Positions 62,961 to 64,000 of a stretch of 64,000 nucleotides of DNA are shown here, in pieces. This stretch comes from an uncultured Paracoccaceae bacterium (GTDB taxonomy: Bacteria; Pseudomonadota; Alphaproteobacteria; Rhodobacterales; Rhodobacteraceae): contig CATOSB010000008.1 in the NCBI GenBank assembly GCA_951812305.1, forward strand, positions 62,001 through 126,000. Direction: 5' to 3'. Numbering within the stretch: the first letter of the stretch is position 1; every line of letters begins with the position of its first letter. Both the position numbers and the translations under genes were made by a program. Under the pieces are notes generated by a model, which had not been told where the DNA came from, did not search any database, and worked only from the letters and a program-made list of their open reading frames with translations.

Positions 62961-63914
62961 TTACGCCACGGCGTCTTTGATAAGATAGCCGGCCGCAGGG
63001 GCCAGAATCCGCTCCTCGCAGCTGTCGACCACGCGGATGCGGTGCAGCCCGCGTGCGCCGCGCGCACCCTCGAATCGGGAATAGACCTCAAGACCACGAT
63101 AGCCCGCGGTCACACCCAGTTGCGGTGCGCCCATGGGATCAGGCGCGGGCGACCGGCGATAGAGCAGCGCCGACTTGCCCCAGATGCGGGCGAGCGTTGG
63201 CGGCTGGCCTTGCGCGGCGGTGTTGATCCGGCTCTGTCCGACGACGATGTCCTCAAGTTCGAAGAGATCGGCAATGGCGCGCCGCGCGGCGATGGCGACA
63301 TCGCCCGAGGTCGCGTTGACCGCCTTGGCGATCTTCTTGTGCGATCTGAGCTTCAGCCAGACCGAAGAACCCATGGCAAGATGCGTGGGCGCCACGATCA
63401 TCGCGTCGATCGCCTTGAGAATATCATCGACCGGATCGGAATGGGCGTGGTCAGCCGACCACTGGTCGTTGACCCCCAGCGTCACCTTGTTGGTGTCGGC
63501 ATATGTGGCGGCGTTCAGGACGAGATCGGCCACGCGCTTCTCGCGCCCGATGGCCAGAAGGTCGGTCAGTGTCATCACCGAGCGGTCGCGCGGGTCGGAG
63601 ACGCCGGGGGGTATGTTGCGGATGTCATCGTCCGGAATGAGGTCCTGCAGACCGTAATCGGTGACCATGCCGGCCATCTCGGTCGCACTCAGGTGTACGG
63701 TCGTGGGGTCCGAGCGCCGCCCGATCCGCGTGTCGGGAAGCGTGTAGCTTTCGGCCAGCGGATAAGCGGTGTAGCGGTAGGTCCGCAAGGGCACCGTGAC
63801 ACGCGGCAGCACCAGATCGGCGATGTAGGCCGGGTTGCGGTACCCTATCGCAATGCCGGTGCGCGTCTCGTCGACCGGATAGGCCGAGCCGGGATGGGGG
63901 ATTGGGTCGGGCAT
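62961..63914 (-). CDS. Major capsid protein
   Basis: A 317-aa protein. The N-terminal arm NPAYIADLVLPRVTVPLRTY is followed by RSDPTTVHLSATEMAGMVTD and a long helix ...LIPDDDIRN. A core with MVAP-type strands, LRSHKKIAKAVNA and the P-domain-like end LHRIRVVDSCEERILAPAAG complete it. The pattern fits HK97-fold coat proteins of transposable siphoviruses. The gene lies directly after a decoration-like gene. Confidence 0.82.
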   Translation of the reverse strand: MPDPIPHPGSAYPVDETRTGIAIGYRNPAYIADLVLPRVTVPLRTYRYTAYPLAESYTLPDTRIGRRSDPTTVHLSATEMAGMVTDYGLQDLIPDDDIRNIPPGVSDPRDRSVMTLTDLLAIGREKRVADLVLNAATYADTNKVTLGVNDQWSADHAHSDPVDDILKAIDAMIVAPTHLAMGSSVWLKLRSHKKIAKAVNATSGDVAIAARRAIADLFELEDIVVGQSRINTAAQGQPPTLARIWGKSALLYRRSPAPDPMGAPQLGVTAGYRGLEVYSRFEGARGARGLHRIRVVDSCEERILAPAAGYLIKDAVA

Positions 63915-63925
63915 CTGCTGTCTCC

Positions 63926-64000
63926 TCAGATCCGTTGCGGTGCGACCAGCACCTGGATGATGGCACCGTCCGCGCCCGCGGTGAGGGCGATGCCGACAAC
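63926..64000 (-). CDS. Partial DUF2190-like capsid decoration protein
   Basis: Only the last 24 codons are in the window, reading VVGIALTAGADGAIIQVLVA and ending PQRI. The repeated hydrophobic/Gly pattern matches the C-terminus of DUF2190-type head decoration proteins that precede the capsid gene in related phages. Confidence 0.55.
   Translation of the reverse strand, partial: VVGIALTAGADGAIIQVLVAPQRI

Larger units (their letters stand above)
50992..64000 (-). mobile_element. Mu-like (transposable siphovirus) prophage, late right part
   Basis: All genes read leftwards in late-gene order: decoration-like, major capsid, DUF1320 (Mu gp36-like), Mu gpG-like, Mu gp37-like, tail tube, chaperones, tape measure, tip. 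Mu-type head-neck proteins combined with a lambdoid/GTA-type non-contractile tail are typical of transposable siphoviruses such as B3 and RcapMu. The right end is placed at the TG of TGTAGCGCGACAAAAGTC at 50992, followed by repeated motifs. The other end, with transposase and early genes, lies beyond the window. Confidence 0.8.

Noticed and set aside
1..64000. CRISPR arrays, tRNA and rRNA genes
   Set aside because: No regularly spaced direct repeats with spacers, no cloverleaf-type tRNA ends and no conserved rRNA blocks were noticed while reading both strands.

Overview
The window looks like accessory DNA, most likely plasmid or genomic island, from an alphaproteobacterium, probably Rhodobacteraceae (Roseobacter/Paracoccus type). 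The basis is the mixture of families: IS66, IS256, IS982, IS5, IS630 and IS4 elements, a RepA-like plasmid initiator fragment, a Trb-type type IV secretion cluster, and a transposable siphovirus resembling RcapMu-type phages. Base composition shifts from moderate GC on the left to very GC-rich in the trb and phage half, so segments of different origin are joined. No tRNA, rRNA or CRISPR array was seen.

Layout. 1-11155 is an insertion-sequence scrapyard. Two IS66-family (ISBst12-type) copies flank an ankyrin/cytochrome c gene fragment. One IS4-family element (2862-11155) has been hit by four different elements (IS256, IS66, IS982, ISBst12-type), each with a clean target duplication. The IS982 element carries a passenger gene, and the IS256 transposase gene holds two related palindromic inserts. 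11411-15724 is one large STAND/NACHT-type ATPase gene with a predicted C-terminal PD-(D/E)XK nuclease, a strong candidate anti-phage gene. 15893-19861 holds IS200 and Tn3 remnants, with a 112-bp MITE inside the resolvase gene. The Tn3 end cuts into dgoK, the last gene of a sugar-acid operon (19862-28923). That operon encodes an FCD/GntR regulator, an ABC sugar importer (XylF/G/H-like), a two-subunit GMC dehydrogenase, an aldehyde dehydrogenase and an enolase-superfamily dehydratase, giving uptake and non-phosphorylative oxidation of a galactose-like sugar.

29022-34862 is bounded by two near-identical IS5 copies. Between them lie the 3' part of a plasmid repA, a 58-aa gene and an SMC/RecN-like ATPase gene that is broken by IS630 and cut short by the second IS5. 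34928-39729 holds a frameshifted secreted beta-propeller gene, an unrecognised 521-aa protein, a serine resolvase with a candidate res site, and two small genes. 39763-50991 is a decaying Trb conjugation cluster: virB3-like, trbB, trbC, trbG (frameshift plus IS630), a DUF2726-like gene, trbH, trbE and a trbJ stump. A BrnT/BrnA toxin-antitoxin pair follows a deletion scar, then a lysozyme-TrbL fusion (frameshifted) and a second lysozyme-like gene.

50992-64000 is the late end of a Mu-like prophage with a non-contractile tail. Reading leftwards from the right edge come a decoration-like protein, the major capsid protein, head-tail joining proteins, the tail tube, tail chaperones with a probable frameshift, the tape measure, distal tail proteins, a tail-fibre cassette, an NlpC-like protein and a J-like tip protein. 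The phage ends inside a gene of the conjugation region. Many plasmid functions here are broken, so the likely working units are the STAND gene, the sugar operon (minus dgoK), BrnTA, several transposases and the phage morphogenesis block.
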